DNA from: Gloeocapsopsis dulcis | GTDB taxonomy: Bacteria > Cyanobacteriota > Cyanobacteriia > Cyanobacteriales > Chroococcidiopsidaceae | Reading direction: 5' to 3' | NCBI RefSeq assembly: GCF_032163395.1 | Contig: NZ_CP119968.1 | Span: forward strand, 915,501-979,500 | DNA length: 64,000 nt | Part shown: positions 26,380 to 35,815 of the stretch, one piece after another | How the letters are laid out: the number at the start of each line of letters is the position of its first letter | Numbering within the stretch: the stretch's first letter is position 1 | The notes under the pieces: generated by a model | What the model saw: only the letters and a program-made list of their open reading frames with translations | Databases searched by the model: none | What the model was told of the DNA's origin: nothing | Made by a program: the position numbers and the translations under genes

Positions 26380-27582
26380 GTGTTTGTCTACGAGTACAAA
26401 GTCAACCCAAAGCCACAACAAATAGCCGCCATCAATGAAGCAATTAGGACATCTCAATTTGTCCGCAATAAAGTGCTTCGCTATTGGATGGATAATCGTG
26501 GTGTGGGAAAGACTGAGATGTTTAGATATAACACTAACTTGAGGAAAGAGTATAAATTTGTTGATGATTTAAACTCCCATGCCTGCCAGACTGCTGTTGA
26601 AAGAGTCCTGAGAGCCGTTAATCGCTTCTACGACAACTGCAAAAAACAGATACCTGGGAAAAAAGGATATCCACAATTCAAGCGTTCCTCTCGCTCAGTT
26701 GAATATAAGGTGTCGGGGTGGAAGTTATCGCAGAACAGAAAACGTATTACTTTCACCGATAAGAAAGGGATAGGCAATCTCAAGTTAATCGGTTCTAGGG
26801 ATTTAAATTTTTATCAAATAGAACAAATTAAGCGCGTCAGAATTATCCGTCGTGCCGATGGGTATTACGTACAGTTCTCAGTGCATCTAGATCCTAGAGA
26901 CACGGTTGAACCTATAATTCCTAGCCAAAAAGCAGTAGGTATTGATGTCGGCATCAAGTATTTCTTGGCAGATAGTCAAGGAAATGTTGAGCCTAACCCC
27001 CAGTTTTATCGTCGAGGAGAAAAACAATTAAATCGTTTAAATAGGAGGAAGTCTAAAAAGTTTCGTAAAGGTACACATCAGTCTAGAAACTATCACAGGG
27101 CTAGATGTTTATATGCATTGAAGCATTTAAAAGTAAGTAGGCAGCGAGAAGAGTTTGTCAAGAGAGTGGCACTCCGTTTAATCAAGTCTAACGACTTAGT
27201 AGCCTATGAAGATTTAAATGTGAAAGGCATGGTAAAGAACAAGCATCTGTCTAAGTCGATTAGTGATGCAGGATGGTCAACTTTTAAAAGGTGGTTAGAT
27301 TATTTTGGCTACAAATATGGCAAGATAACTATTGCAGTTTCTCCATACAACACCAGCCAGAACTGCTCTAACTGTGGCGAAAAAGTGCAGAAGTCTCTAT
27401 CTACTAGAACTCATATTTGTTCTCATTGTAATTATGTGGAAGATAGAGATGTTAACGCTGCAATCAACATCCTACAAAAGGGACTACTAAGTACCGTCGG
27501 GCAGACGGAATCTTCTAAGCTTGGGGAGATAGAACCTCTGGCTAGGTTGGAGCAATCCTGCTTAACTAAGTTGTGTCTGTGA
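26380..27582 (+). CDS. tnpB: RNA-guided endonuclease TnpB
   Basis: 400 residues from the GTG at 26380; a TTG at 26353 would add nine residues inside the left-end hairpin. The RuvC triad is present: Asp in GIDVGIKYFLADSQG, Glu in VAYEDLNVKGMVKN, and Asp in DRDVNAAINIL. The zinc ribbon CSNCGEKVQ...CSHCNY is intact. The N-terminal domain begins VFVYEYKVNPKPQQIAAINE. TnpB uses an omegaRNA from the element's 3' end to cut DNA and favour element retention. All catalytic residues are kept, so it is probably active. No HIP1 site in the gene. Confidence 0.92.
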   Translation: MFVYEYKVNPKPQQIAAINEAIRTSQFVRNKVLRYWMDNRGVGKTEMFRYNTNLRKEYKFVDDLNSHACQTAVERVLRAVNRFYDNCKKQIPGKKGYPQFKRSSRSVEYKVSGWKLSQNRKRITFTDKKGIGNLKLIGSRDLNFYQIEQIKRVRIIRRADGYYVQFSVHLDPRDTVEPIIPSQKAVGIDVGIKYFLADSQGNVEPNPQFYRRGEKQLNRLNRRKSKKFRKGTHQSRNYHRARCLYALKHLKVSRQREEFVKRVALRLIKSNDLVAYEDLNVKGMVKNKHLSKSISDAGWSTFKRWLDYFGYKYGKITIAVSPYNTSQNCSNCGEKVQKSLSTRTHICSHCNYVEDRDVNAAINILQKGLLSTVGQTESSKLGEIEPLARLEQSCLTKLCL

Positions 27583-27671
27583 ACCAAGAATCCTCGGACT
27601 TTAGGACGAGGAGTGTCAATACCCTAATACTCACTACTAAATACTCAGTTTCAATTACACTTATCAAATCA

Positions 27672-29588
27672 ATGCAAATCCCACGCCTGCATCCAGACAC
27701 TATTGAGGAAGTTAAGCAACGAGTTGATATCGTCGATGTGGTATCAGAACATGTTGTTTTACGCAAGCGGGGAAAAGATTATGTTGGTTTATGCCCATTT
27801 CACGACGAGAAAACACCGAGTTTTAGTGTTAGCCCTAGTAAACAAATGTATTACTGCTTTGGCTGTAATGCTGGGGGAAATGCTATCAAATTCCTGATGG
27901 AAGTCGGGAAAAGTTCCTTTAGTGAAGTTGTCTTAGATTTAGCGCGGCGCTACCAAGTCCCCGTGCAAACATTGGAACCCGCACAACGACAGGAATTACA
28001 GCGTCAGTTATCGCTACGCGAACAACTCTACGAGATTTTAGCGATCGCCTGTCAATTCTACCAACACGCCTTACGCCAACCGCAAGGAGAAGCTGCACTA
28101 GAGTATCTTCAATCCTCACGGAAACTCAGCTTAGCAACAATTCAGCAATTTGGTTTAGGTTACGCACCAACAAGCTGGGAAACTCTTTACCGCTACTTGG
28201 TAGAACAAAAAAACTACCCTGTACAACTGCTAGAACAAGCGGGATTAATTCGTCAACGACAATCGGGAGATGGTTATTACGATTACTTCCGCGATCGCTT
28301 AATGATTCCGATTCATGATATTCAAGCGCGAGTGATTGGCTTTGGAGGAAGAACGTTAGGTGATGAGCAACCGAAGTATCTTAACTCACCGGAAACTCAA
28401 TTATTTAACAAGGGGAAAACGCTGTTTGCCTTAGATCAGGCAAAATCAACAATTTCTCACACCGATCAAGCTGTTGTTGTTGAAGGCTATTTTGATGCGA
28501 TGGCACTCCACGCCGCAGGAATTACAAATGCGGTTGCTTCCTTAGGCACTGCTTTGAGTTTAGATCAAGTCCGCCAATTATTGCGCTATACCGAATCAAA
28601 ACAACTCATCCTCAACTTTGATGCTGACGCCGCTGGAACCCAAGCAGCAGAAAGGGCAATTGGTGAAATTGCCAATCTTGCGTATCGCGGTGAAGTTAGT
28701 TTGCGAATTCTCAACTTACCCGAAGGCAAAGACGCTGACGAGTACTTACACACTTATACGCCTGAACACTATCGCGAACTACTGCAAAACGCCCCATTGT
28801 GGTTAGACTGGCAGATACAGCAACTTGTGGGAAACCGCGACTTAAAGCAAGCAGATCAATTTCAGCAAGTCGCTCAAAAAATGGTTAAATTGCTCAAGTT
28901 AATTGATAACAGCGATACGCGAAATCATTATGTTTTCCGTTGTGCTGAATTACTTAGCTTAGGTGATTCGCGCTTGATACCTATCCAAGCCGAAAGTTTA
29001 TTATCACAAGTTGCACCTGTTCACAACACCCGTACGTCACAACCATTTAAAAAGCAGCGGCAAAAAACTTCAGCTTTTCCCCTTACAAGCGATCGCAGTC
29101 TCCTGGAACAAGCCGAAGCCTTACTCTTACGCATCTACTTACATTGTTCCGAACATCGTCAAGCAATTACTGAAGCTTTACAAGCACGAGATCTCCAATT
29201 TAGCCTCTCGCACCATCGGTTTTTGTGGCAGCAAATATTAACAGAAACTGCTGATGACGAACTTGCTAATTCTTTAGTTTCTCGTTTGCAAACTCGATAC
29301 TTGCAGTTAGATCGCGAGATGACTTTAGTATCACACTTATTTTACTTAGATGAGAAAACCGAACACGATCTGTTACGTGCTACCCAGGGAGTACAAGCAG
29401 CAATTGCGTGTATGGAACGTGTCATGTGTGAAAAACGCTATCGTTTGTATCTTGAACTATGGCAAGACACTGATCCGCAAACCGATTTTGAGCGATCGCA
29501 GTCATATTATGAATTACTTTACACCGAACAGCGACGCTTACAAGAGTTAGATCGACAACGGCAATTTTCACTAACGGATTTAATCTAG
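27672..29588 (+). CDS. dnaG: DNA primase DnaG
   Basis: 638 residues from the ATG at 27672; the frame is open further upstream (27573) but that part overlaps tnpB and the element end. The CHC2 zinc finger is complete (CPFHDEKTPSFSVSPSKQMY, then YCFGC). The primase core has RDRLMIPIHDIQARVIGFGG, and the Toprim acidic residues lie in VVVEGYFDAMALHAAG and NFDADAAGTQA. The C-terminal helicase-binding region is present. It makes RNA primers for replication. Its native promoter may be displaced by the TnpB element 52 bp upstream. Confidence 0.95.
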   Translation: MQIPRLHPDTIEEVKQRVDIVDVVSEHVVLRKRGKDYVGLCPFHDEKTPSFSVSPSKQMYYCFGCNAGGNAIKFLMEVGKSSFSEVVLDLARRYQVPVQTLEPAQRQELQRQLSLREQLYEILAIACQFYQHALRQPQGEAALEYLQSSRKLSLATIQQFGLGYAPTSWETLYRYLVEQKNYPVQLLEQAGLIRQRQSGDGYYDYFRDRLMIPIHDIQARVIGFGGRTLGDEQPKYLNSPETQLFNKGKTLFALDQAKSTISHTDQAVVVEGYFDAMALHAAGITNAVASLGTALSLDQVRQLLRYTESKQLILNFDADAAGTQAAERAIGEIANLAYRGEVSLRILNLPEGKDADEYLHTYTPEHYRELLQNAPLWLDWQIQQLVGNRDLKQADQFQQVAQKMVKLLKLIDNSDTRNHYVFRCAELLSLGDSRLIPIQAESLLSQVAPVHNTRTSQPFKKQRQKTSAFPLTSDRSLLEQAEALLLRIYLHCSEHRQAITEALQARDLQFSLSHHRFLWQQILTETADDELANSLVSRLQTRYLQLDREMTLVSHLFYLDEKTEHDLLRATQGVQAAIACMERVMCEKRYRLYLELWQDTDPQTDFERSQSYYELLYTEQRRLQELDRQRQFSLTDLI

Positions 29589-29597
29589 CTTGTTATC

Positions 29598-30128
29598 TTA
29601 GAAGCACATTAATGTTTCCCTTGTTTCTCGCCCTGTTGTAGAATTAGTTCCTTTCGCTACCTTACACAGTTTGGCTTGTTCATCTCGGCGCAATAGTACG
29701 TCAGTAAAATCAGCCCCATCAATCACTGCTTTGTCAAACTTGGCATTTGCCGCGAATGCACCTTCTAACACAGCATCTTTTAAATTAGCATTACTCAACC
29801 GTGCTGAATCTAATGTGGCATTTGTTAAATTTGCACCTTCTAAATTGGCTGACTCTAAATTAGCAGCAAACAAACTGACACCTTCTAAATTTGCGTGGCT
29901 GAAATTGCTATTACGGAGATTAGCATGATTAAAGCTTGAGTCTGTCAAGTCTCGTTCTGAAAAATCAAAGTTAAGTAAATTTTCTTTGTTGTAATCCAAC
30001 GCTAAGGCTGGGGGAACACTTAGATAAAGTGGAGACGCGATCGCACTTACAACTAGCACAAAGATCGCTATCCAGCGGCATAACCTGAATATATTCTCGA
30101 TCATCCAATACCCTCGCTTGTAAATCAT
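29598..30128 (-). CDS. Exported pentapeptide-repeat protein
   Basis: 176 residues from the ATG at 30128, which has GGAGG 10 bases upstream; an internal ATG at 30104 is also possible. The N-terminus has a signal sequence (RWIAIFVLVVSAIASPLYLS) ending VPPALA, so a lumenal or periplasmic place is expected. Residues 55 to 150 consist of A(N/D)LxN-type pentapeptides (ANLESANLEGANLTNATLDS), which form a right-handed beta helix. The tail has two cysteines (KLCKV and LMCF), perhaps a disulfide. Its start codon overlaps that of the divergent yraN gene by two bases. Confidence 0.87.
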   Translation of the reverse strand: MIYKRGYWMIENIFRLCRWIAIFVLVVSAIASPLYLSVPPALALDYNKENLLNFDFSERDLTDSSFNHANLRNSNFSHANLEGVSLFAANLESANLEGANLTNATLDSARLSNANLKDAVLEGAFAANAKFDKAVIDGADFTDVLLRRDEQAKLCKVAKGTNSTTGRETRETLMCF

Positions 30129-30591
30129 GATGACAAACCCTCCTTCTTCTTATTATCCCGATATTGGTGTACTAGGAGAAGATCTCGTCGCACAATGGTT
30201 ACAATCACAAAGTTGGCAAATTCTGCATCGTCGCTGGCGGTGTCGTTGGGGAGAACTTGATATTGTTGCTCAACAGACTACCACACCACTACTTGCCTTT
30301 GTTGAAGTTAAAACTCGCAGCAGCGGCAATTGGGATGAAGGAGGGTTGCTATCTTTAACACCGCGAAAGCAAGCTAAACTTTGGCGCACAGCTAATTTCT
30401 ATTTGACGAAATACTCATACTTAAACGATTGTCCATGTCGCTTTGATGTTGCTTTAGTCTATTCCCAACGCTTTGCTACTCATCCGCCACAAATAAAAAA
30501 GCCTACGATTTTTGAGTCGCAGGTAATACAAGTTGGCAATGCTAAATTTCAATTGCTATTACAAGAATATATTCCTGCGGCATTTGGCTAA
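30127..30591 (+). CDS. YraN family endonuclease-like protein
   Basis: 154 residues. The PD-(D/E)XK-like core is clear: GELDIVAQQ (Glu, Asp) and AFVEVKTRSS (Glu-x-Lys). The N-terminal GEDLVAQWLQSQSWQILHRR and the segment LTPRKQAKLWRTANFYLTKY are typical of UPF0102/YraN. The cellular function is not settled in bacteria. Two ATG codons in tandem at 30127 and 30130 are possible starts. It is back to back with the pentapeptide gene, the two sharing the TCATGA start region. Confidence 0.88.
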   Translation: MMTNPPSSYYPDIGVLGEDLVAQWLQSQSWQILHRRWRCRWGELDIVAQQTTTPLLAFVEVKTRSSGNWDEGGLLSLTPRKQAKLWRTANFYLTKYSYLNDCPCRFDVALVYSQRFATHPPQIKKPTIFESQVIQVGNAKFQLLLQEYIPAAFG

Positions 30592-30593
30592 AA

Positions 30594-30712
30594 TTCAAAT
30601 TTTTGAGTTTTGAATCCTCAAGAGTTTTGAATTTTGTTCGCGCAGCGTGCCAGAGGCAATTATTTTGAGTTTTGAATTATTGAAGAACTCTCTTAAACTC
30701 ATAACTCTCTAA
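30594..30712 (-). repeat. Composite dispersed repeat, copy R4
   Basis: TTTTGAG runs, core TTCGCGCAGCGTGCCAGAGG (30637-30656), and a tail that reaches the last codons of the next gene. Confidence 0.7.
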
Positions 30713-31176
30713 GCTAGAGTTTCTGGACAGTAGCCTAATCCTCTTACAAACTGTTGGCGAAAAGCTTCGATTTCTTCACGCTCTGGGCTACCATGAGAGA
30801 CGATCGCAACTTGATAGCGACGCATAACATCAATGGGAGATTGTCCAGCCTCTAAACTCCAGAGTGCCATGTTGATGCGCATGGGGGGTTCGTAGGGAAT
30901 TCCCAATTCATTTAAAAACGCCCGAAAATCTCCATCATCTTGAGGATTCAAAGGCGAGTTCATCTTAACTTTTACCACCCAGCCATCAATTTGATGGATC
31001 ACGGTTACAAACCTGACCGATAGATGCTGTACTTTGTGTAGATATTCAACAATCCTCAAGGTGAGGCTGGCATTTGCAAGGTAGTAAAGGTATTCCATTT
31101 CCGTGGTTGGGAGACGCACCAATCCGACACTTCTATTGTGCCGAACGTCTACACTTCTTTCATAGGGGAAAATCAC
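30709..31176 (-). CDS. Conserved hypothetical protein, 155 residues
   Basis: GTG start. I do not recognise a domain. The sequence looks like a mixed alpha/beta soluble protein: LPTTEMEYLYYLANASLTLR, VRFVTVIHQIDGWVVKVKMN, then a C-terminal helical part (REEIEAFRQQFVRGLGYC). It contains no cysteine pair, signal peptide or membrane helix. Neighbours are yraN upstream in the opposite direction and queA divergent. An imperfect repeat ACCCAATTTAACCTGGGT lies before its start. Confidence 0.55.
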   Translation of the reverse strand: MIFPYERSVDVRHNRSVGLVRLPTTEMEYLYYLANASLTLRIVEYLHKVQHLSVRFVTVIHQIDGWVVKVKMNSPLNPQDDGDFRAFLNELGIPYEPPMRINMALWSLEAGQSPIDVMRRYQVAIVSHGSPEREEIEAFRQQFVRGLGYCPETLA

Positions 31177-31370
31177 CCAATTTAACCTGGGTAGTTTTAC
31201 CCAATTAAATATGTATATGTCAGGGTGAATTGTTAAAAATTAGCAAAACATCTGTAAATCTACGGTGTTTAAAAAGAACGAGCTATGAGTTAAGGACAAT
31301 ATAAAAGATGCAACAACGTAGTGAAATCCGTAATAACACGGATTTTTGATTCAGAAACGACAATGCTGTA

Positions 31371-32498
31371 ATGTTGTTATTCAAAACCATGTTTAGTAGA
31401 TCGTTACCTTCTCAACCACAAGACCGCTTATTATCTGCCTACGATTATGATTTACCTCAAGAGTTAATTGCCCAAAACCCTGCAGTTCCTAGAGATAGTG
31501 CGCGGTTATTAGTCGTTGATGCTACGCATCATAGCCATCATCGATTTTTTGAATTGCCTCAACTATTGCAACCAGGCGATCTACTCGTGATGAACAATAC
31601 TAAAGTCATACCCGCACGGCTGTATGGGCGAAAATCGAGCGGTGCATTTATTGAGGTATTGCTATTAGAAGAACGCCAGCATAATCAGTGGCTAGCTTTG
31701 GTAAAACCAGGAAAACGTTTACCACCAGGAGCAACAATTGTCTTTGAAGGCAGCGCCTCTTATCCTTTAAATGCAACAGTATTAGCAACGGATGCAGCAA
31801 CTGGAGGGAGATTACTGCAATTTGATGTTCCTCAAGGAATGTCTTTGATTCAAGTATTAGACAAATATGGGCAAGTACCTTTGCCGCCTTATATTACTGA
31901 TTCTCAGGCAGCAGGCGAACAATATCAAACAGTATACGCTGAGCAACCTGGTGCTGTAGCGGCTCCAACAGCAGGGCTGCATTTTACTCCAGAGTTACTC
32001 ACACACTTACAAAATAAAGGAATCAATACAGCTTTTGTCACGCTACACGTTGGTGTGGGCACCTTTCGCCCTGTTGAAGTCGAAGATATCACAACACACA
32101 AAATGCACGGAGAATGGGTAGAAGTGAGTGCAGATACCGTTGCCCAGATTCAGGAAACGCAAGCTCAAGGTGGGAGAGTGATTGCCGTAGGAACTACTGT
32201 GGTACGCTCGTTAGAAGGTGCTGCGGTTTCTTGTGGGCAATTACAACCTTTTTGTGGTAAGACGAACTTATTTATTTATCCTGGTTATCAATGGCGGGTG
32301 GTTGAGGGATTGATTACTAACTTTCATCTGCCTAAATCGAGTTTACTGATGCTCGTGAGTGCCTTAATTGGTCGTCAGCGCCTGCTGGCATTGTACCAAG
32401 AAGCGATCGCACATCGTTATCGCTTTTACTCATTTGGTGATGCCGTGTTGCTGCTACCAGTTGATTTCTCGACAATTGAGCGTAAAGATCGAAAGTAG
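31371..32498 (+). CDS. queA: tRNA preQ1(34) S-adenosylmethionine ribosyltransferase-isomerase QueA
   Basis: 375 residues; an ATG at 31389 is an alternative start. Family blocks: [76 protein letters not shown] and [28 protein letters not shown]. It transfers the ribosyl group of SAM to preQ1 in tRNA, the penultimate step of queuosine synthesis. A hairpin (GGAAAAGA...TCTTTTCC, 32519-32541) separates it from the next gene. Confidence 0.95.
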   Translation: MLLFKTMFSRSLPSQPQDRLLSAYDYDLPQELIAQNPAVPRDSARLLVVDATHHSHHRFFELPQLLQPGDLLVMNNTKVIPARLYGRKSSGAFIEVLLLEERQHNQWLALVKPGKRLPPGATIVFEGSASYPLNATVLATDAATGGRLLQFDVPQGMSLIQVLDKYGQVPLPPYITDSQAAGEQYQTVYAEQPGAVAAPTAGLHFTPELLTHLQNKGINTAFVTLHVGVGTFRPVEVEDITTHKMHGEWVEVSADTVAQIQETQAQGGRVIAVGTTVVRSLEGAAVSCGQLQPFCGKTNLFIYPGYQWRVVEGLITNFHLPKSSLLMLVSALIGRQRLLALYQEAIAHRYRFYSFGDAVLLLPVDFSTIERKDRK

Positions 32499-32518
32499 AC
32501 GTCAATTTTGATTACCCT

Positions 32519-32541
32519 GGAAAAGATACCGCGTCTTTTCC
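32519..32541 (+). other. Hairpin between queA and the coiled-coil gene
   Basis: GGAAAAGA, loop TACCGCG, TCTTTTCC: perfect 8-bp stem without a T tract. It may be an attenuator, a weak terminator or mRNA processing site. Confidence 0.5.
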
Positions 32542-32563
32542 TGATCAGCAGGCAAAAGGAACT

Positions 32564-35500
32564 ATGAAGCGCAAGCATAAACAGATTCTCGGATCTTTAT
32601 CACACGGCAGTGGTCTTTTGCTGTCTACTCTGTTACTGTCAATTAGTGCTGTTGTTGCTAATGCCGAGGTGACACATAGTGCTTCTGAATCAAGGTTGGC
32701 GCAATCAAATAAGATGCGATCGCCTCAACTAGCCCAAGTACAGCCACAATCACCAGCCCCAGCACTTGGTACACAGCCGATCGCGCTGTCTAATATCTTA
32801 TTGGCAACTTTAGTTGTGCTATTAGGTGCAACATTGCTAGCACTATTTTTCTTGCGTAAGTCATTGATTCGCGGTGTCGCTGATATTGTGATGGTGCGAC
32901 TTAAAGAACTTGAAGATGTTCAAAATGAAATTGCTAACGCCGATCGCAAAGTTCAGCATATCTTACAAGATGCTGAGGAAATTTTAGACGAGATTAATCA
33001 CGACGCAGAAGAGTTACAACAGGAAATTGCAGCGCAACGCGAAAGCTTATCGCAGATATCCAATCTCTCACAGTCACAACAACAACAAGTAGTAACAAAA
33101 CTCGAAAATCAATTTAAAAGTTCAGAACAATCACTTAAAAAATTATCAAATGAATTTGCAAATGAACTAGGAAACTTAAAACAGCAAATACAGCAGCAGC
33201 AAGCTTTGGTTTTACAAAACCTTGAACAAGTAAAGGAAGAATTTTCTCCACATCTTTTAAAAATTAGAGCAGAAGTTCAAGAAAAAAAAGATACAGTATT
33301 ACAAAACCTTGAGCAATCCCAAACAGAATTAGTAAATCAAATAAATCAAATTCAACAACAAGCTCAGCAGCAACGCAATACAATTTTTCAAGATTTTGAA
33401 AAACTCACATCTGAATTTACTCCTCAACTTTCCACAATCTACGCAGAAGTTGAAGCACAAAAAGCTAGAATTATTCAAAGGTTACAACAATCAGAAAGTG
33501 ATTTTACAGAGCAAGTAGCACACAATCAACAATATTTGGTAACACAACGCAGCGCTGTATCACAAGAATTTGAGCAGATTCTAACAAACTTAGACCCACA
33601 AATATCAGAGATGCAAACTGATATTCAATCACAAAAAGATGTTGTCCTGCAAAATATTAGACAATCAGAAATAGACTTAGTTGAACAACTAGCACAGATT
33701 CAACAACAAGCCCAACAGGAATATAATGCAACTTTAGATAACCTGGAACAGTTAGCGTTAAGCTTTAGTCCAGATGCTACAGAAATTCAAGCTGATATTC
33801 AAGCAGAAAAAGACACTGTTCTGCAAAATATTAGACAATCAGAAATAGACTTAGTTGAACAACTAGCACAGATTCAACAGCAAGCCCAACAAGAATATAA
33901 TGCAACTTTAGATAACCTGGAACAGTTAGCGTTAAGCTTTAGTCCAGATGCTACAGAAATTCAAGCTGATATTCAAGCAGAAAAAGAAGCAATATCACAA
34001 AGCTTACAACAATCTAGAAAAGAATTTGCAATTCAACTAGCGCAGCTGCAACAACAAGCACAAAAGCAGCGAGATTTCTTGTTGAAAAATTTAAAACAAC
34101 TTACCTCAGATTTTGCCCCGCATCTGACAGAATTACAGTCTGACGTTCAAGATGAAAAAGATGTAGTCATCCAAAATATTAGACACACAGAAACTGAGTT
34201 TATCACACAAGTTTCTGAGTTGCAGGCAGAAATCCGAGCACAAAAAGGTGAAGCTGTCTATCAACTAGAAGATATAAAAACCGAGCTAGAAGACCGAATT
34301 ACAGCTTTACAGGCTGAAGTGCAACAGCAACAAAATACTCTACAAGAGAGCCTAAAACAGCTAGAGGCTAACTTAACGCCACATCTTTCAGAAATCCAAG
34401 CCGATGCTGTAGCAAGATTACAACAACAAAAAGATGTCACATTAGAAAACTTACAGCAAATTCAAAGAGAAATAACCGCACAGATTAAAGAATTTCAATC
34501 GCAAACACAAGCACAAATTGAACAAGAAATTCAAAATTTGCGATCGCAAGTAGCAGAATTTGCAACTCAAGTTAGCGATTCTCAATCGGGAATTCAATCG
34601 CAGCAAGATACCACAATCAAAAATCTGGAAAAACTAGCATCTGAGTGGTTAAATCAACTTGTAACACTTCAGTCAGAAATTACGAATCGCAAGAAATTAA
34701 CACTAGAAAATCTGGAGAAGTTAGAAAACAGACTAGAAACAGAACTTACTCAGGTAGAATCAGATGCTCAAGCACGAAAAGAGCAAATTCTCAAGCAATT
34801 AGCAGAAATTGCTCCAGCATCAATTGCTCAAGCTGCATTATCTGAAGTATCGCAACAAATTCAAGCGTTATCTGAACAATTAGAACTACTGAAATCAAAC
34901 TATCCACAGTTATTCATGCGTCCAGATGATTATATCAATCAGGGAAATGCATTATTTGCCGAAGGACGTTATCAAGAAGCGATCGCCACCTACGAACAGG
35001 CGTTAGAAATTCAACCTAATAACCCTAATGTTTGCTATCAGCAGGGCTTGGCATTATGGGAATTGAAGCAGTACGAGTCAGCAATCTCCGCATTTGACAA
35101 AGTACTCGAACTCAAGCCTGAAGATGTAGCAAGTTGGTATCATCGTGGGCTCGCTTTAAAAGAATTAAAACGCTATGAAGGTGCATTTGCTGCTTTTAGC
35201 CAGGTAATTCAAATTCAGCCAGAATATAGCGATGCTTGGTTTAATTGCGGTATTGTTTTAAGTAGAATGAAGCGCTATAAAGATGCGATCGCATCGTATG
35301 ATAAAGCAATCGAACTCAAGCCTGAACACCATTTAGCATGGGTAGATCGCGGGGTAGCATTAGGCAAATTACAAAACCACGAAGAAGCTTTTCAATCGTT
35401 TGATCGTGCAGTGCAAGTCAAACCAGATGATGCGGTAGCTTGGATGAATCGGGGTATGGCATTAGAAGTCCTCGAAAGACTAGAAGATGCGATCGCATCC

Positions 35501-35815
35501 TATGATAAAGCGATTGAACTCAATCCAGATTACTATAAAGCTTGGAACGCGAGAGGATATGTACTCATCCAACTAGAGCGCGATCCTGAAGCACTAGAAA
35601 GCTTTGATCGAGCTTTACAGGTTCAACCAGATTATCCTAATGCTTACTACAATAAAGCAGTTTGCTATGCCTTTCAGGGAGAAGTCAAATTAGCACTAGA
35701 GAACTTACAAAAGGCGATTGAACTTAATCCGAAGTATCGCGCTGAAGCTATCACCGATCCAGATTTTGAGAGTATTGCTAATAATCGACGTTTTCGACAG
35801 TTAGTGGAAGAGTAA
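32564..35815 (+). CDS. Membrane-anchored coiled-coil protein with C-terminal TPR array
   Basis: 1083 residues. A signal-like segment (LSHGSGLLLSTLLLSISAVV) and a membrane helix near residues 75 to 98 (LLATLVVLLGATLLALFFLR) come first. Residues 110 to 780 are a Gln/Glu-rich coiled coil with a 58-residue period (LQNxxxSxxxLxxQLxQIQQ). One unit is duplicated almost exactly (33647-33820 and 33821-33994). The last 300 residues hold seven to eight TPRs (YINQGNALFAEGRYQEAIAT; AIASYDKAIELKPE). Such proteins probably act as long spacers or scaffolds at the membrane; the partner is unknown. Five HIP1 sites mark it as native. Confidence 0.87.
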   Translation: MKRKHKQILGSLSHGSGLLLSTLLLSISAVVANAEVTHSASESRLAQSNKMRSPQLAQVQPQSPAPALGTQPIALSNILLATLVVLLGATLLALFFLRKSLIRGVADIVMVRLKELEDVQNEIANADRKVQHILQDAEEILDEINHDAEELQQEIAAQRESLSQISNLSQSQQQQVVTKLENQFKSSEQSLKKLSNEFANELGNLKQQIQQQQALVLQNLEQVKEEFSPHLLKIRAEVQEKKDTVLQNLEQSQTELVNQINQIQQQAQQQRNTIFQDFEKLTSEFTPQLSTIYAEVEAQKARIIQRLQQSESDFTEQVAHNQQYLVTQRSAVSQEFEQILTNLDPQISEMQTDIQSQKDVVLQNIRQSEIDLVEQLAQIQQQAQQEYNATLDNLEQLALSFSPDATEIQADIQAEKDTVLQNIRQSEIDLVEQLAQIQQQAQQEYNATLDNLEQLALSFSPDATEIQADIQAEKEAISQSLQQSRKEFAIQLAQLQQQAQKQRDFLLKNLKQLTSDFAPHLTELQSDVQDEKDVVIQNIRHTETEFITQVSELQAEIRAQKGEAVYQLEDIKTELEDRITALQAEVQQQQNTLQESLKQLEANLTPHLSEIQADAVARLQQQKDVTLENLQQIQREITAQIKEFQSQTQAQIEQEIQNLRSQVAEFATQVSDSQSGIQSQQDTTIKNLEKLASEWLNQLVTLQSEITNRKKLTLENLEKLENRLETELTQVESDAQARKEQILKQLAEIAPASIAQAALSEVSQQIQALSEQLELLKSNYPQLFMRPDDYINQGNALFAEGRYQEAIATYEQALEIQPNNPNVCYQQGLALWELKQYESAISAFDKVLELKPEDVASWYHRGLALKELKRYEGAFAAFSQVIQIQPEYSDAWFNCGIVLSRMKRYKDAIASYDKAIELKPEHHLAWVDRGVALGKLQNHEEAFQSFDRAVQVKPDDAVAWMNRGMALEVLERLEDAIASYDKAIELNPDYYKAWNARGYVLIQLERDPEALESFDRALQVQPDYPNAYYNKAVCYAFQGEVKLALENLQKAIELNPKYRAEAITDPDFESIANNRRFRQLVEE
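33647..33994 (+). repeat. Tandem 174-bp duplication inside the coiled coil
   Basis: Two adjacent 174-bp units (58 codons each) starting CTGCAAAATATTAGACAATC, differing at only a few third-codon positions (for example CAACAA/CAACAG and CAGGAA/CAAGAA). The near identity indicates a recent in-frame duplication. Confidence 0.9.

Larger units (their letters stand above)
26290..27619 (+). mobile_element. IS200/IS605-group element with tnpB only (IS1341-like)
   Basis: The element carries tnpB but no tnpA. The right end contains the hairpin TCCTCGGACTTTAGGACGAG (27591-27610) and ends GTGTCAA, a typical end in cyanobacterial IS1341-like elements. The left boundary is approximate; hairpins at about 26306 and 26352 mark it. 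The element sits only 52 bp before the dnaG start codon. It needs a TnpA in trans to move. Confidence 0.75.

Noticed and set aside
27573-27671. 33-residue N-terminal extension of dnaG
   Set aside because: It translates the end of tnpB and the IS right end; DnaG proteins start at the MQIPRLHPDTI segment.
29671-29928. 85-codon plus-strand frame rich in Ala, Ser and Lys
   Set aside because: Antisense of the pentapeptide repeats; its periodicity is inherited from the real gene on the minus strand.
33601-34000. Tandem repeats considered as a CRISPR-like array
   Set aside because: The units are 174 bp, contiguous, in frame and coding for coiled coil; no short repeats with variable spacers are seen here or elsewhere in the window.
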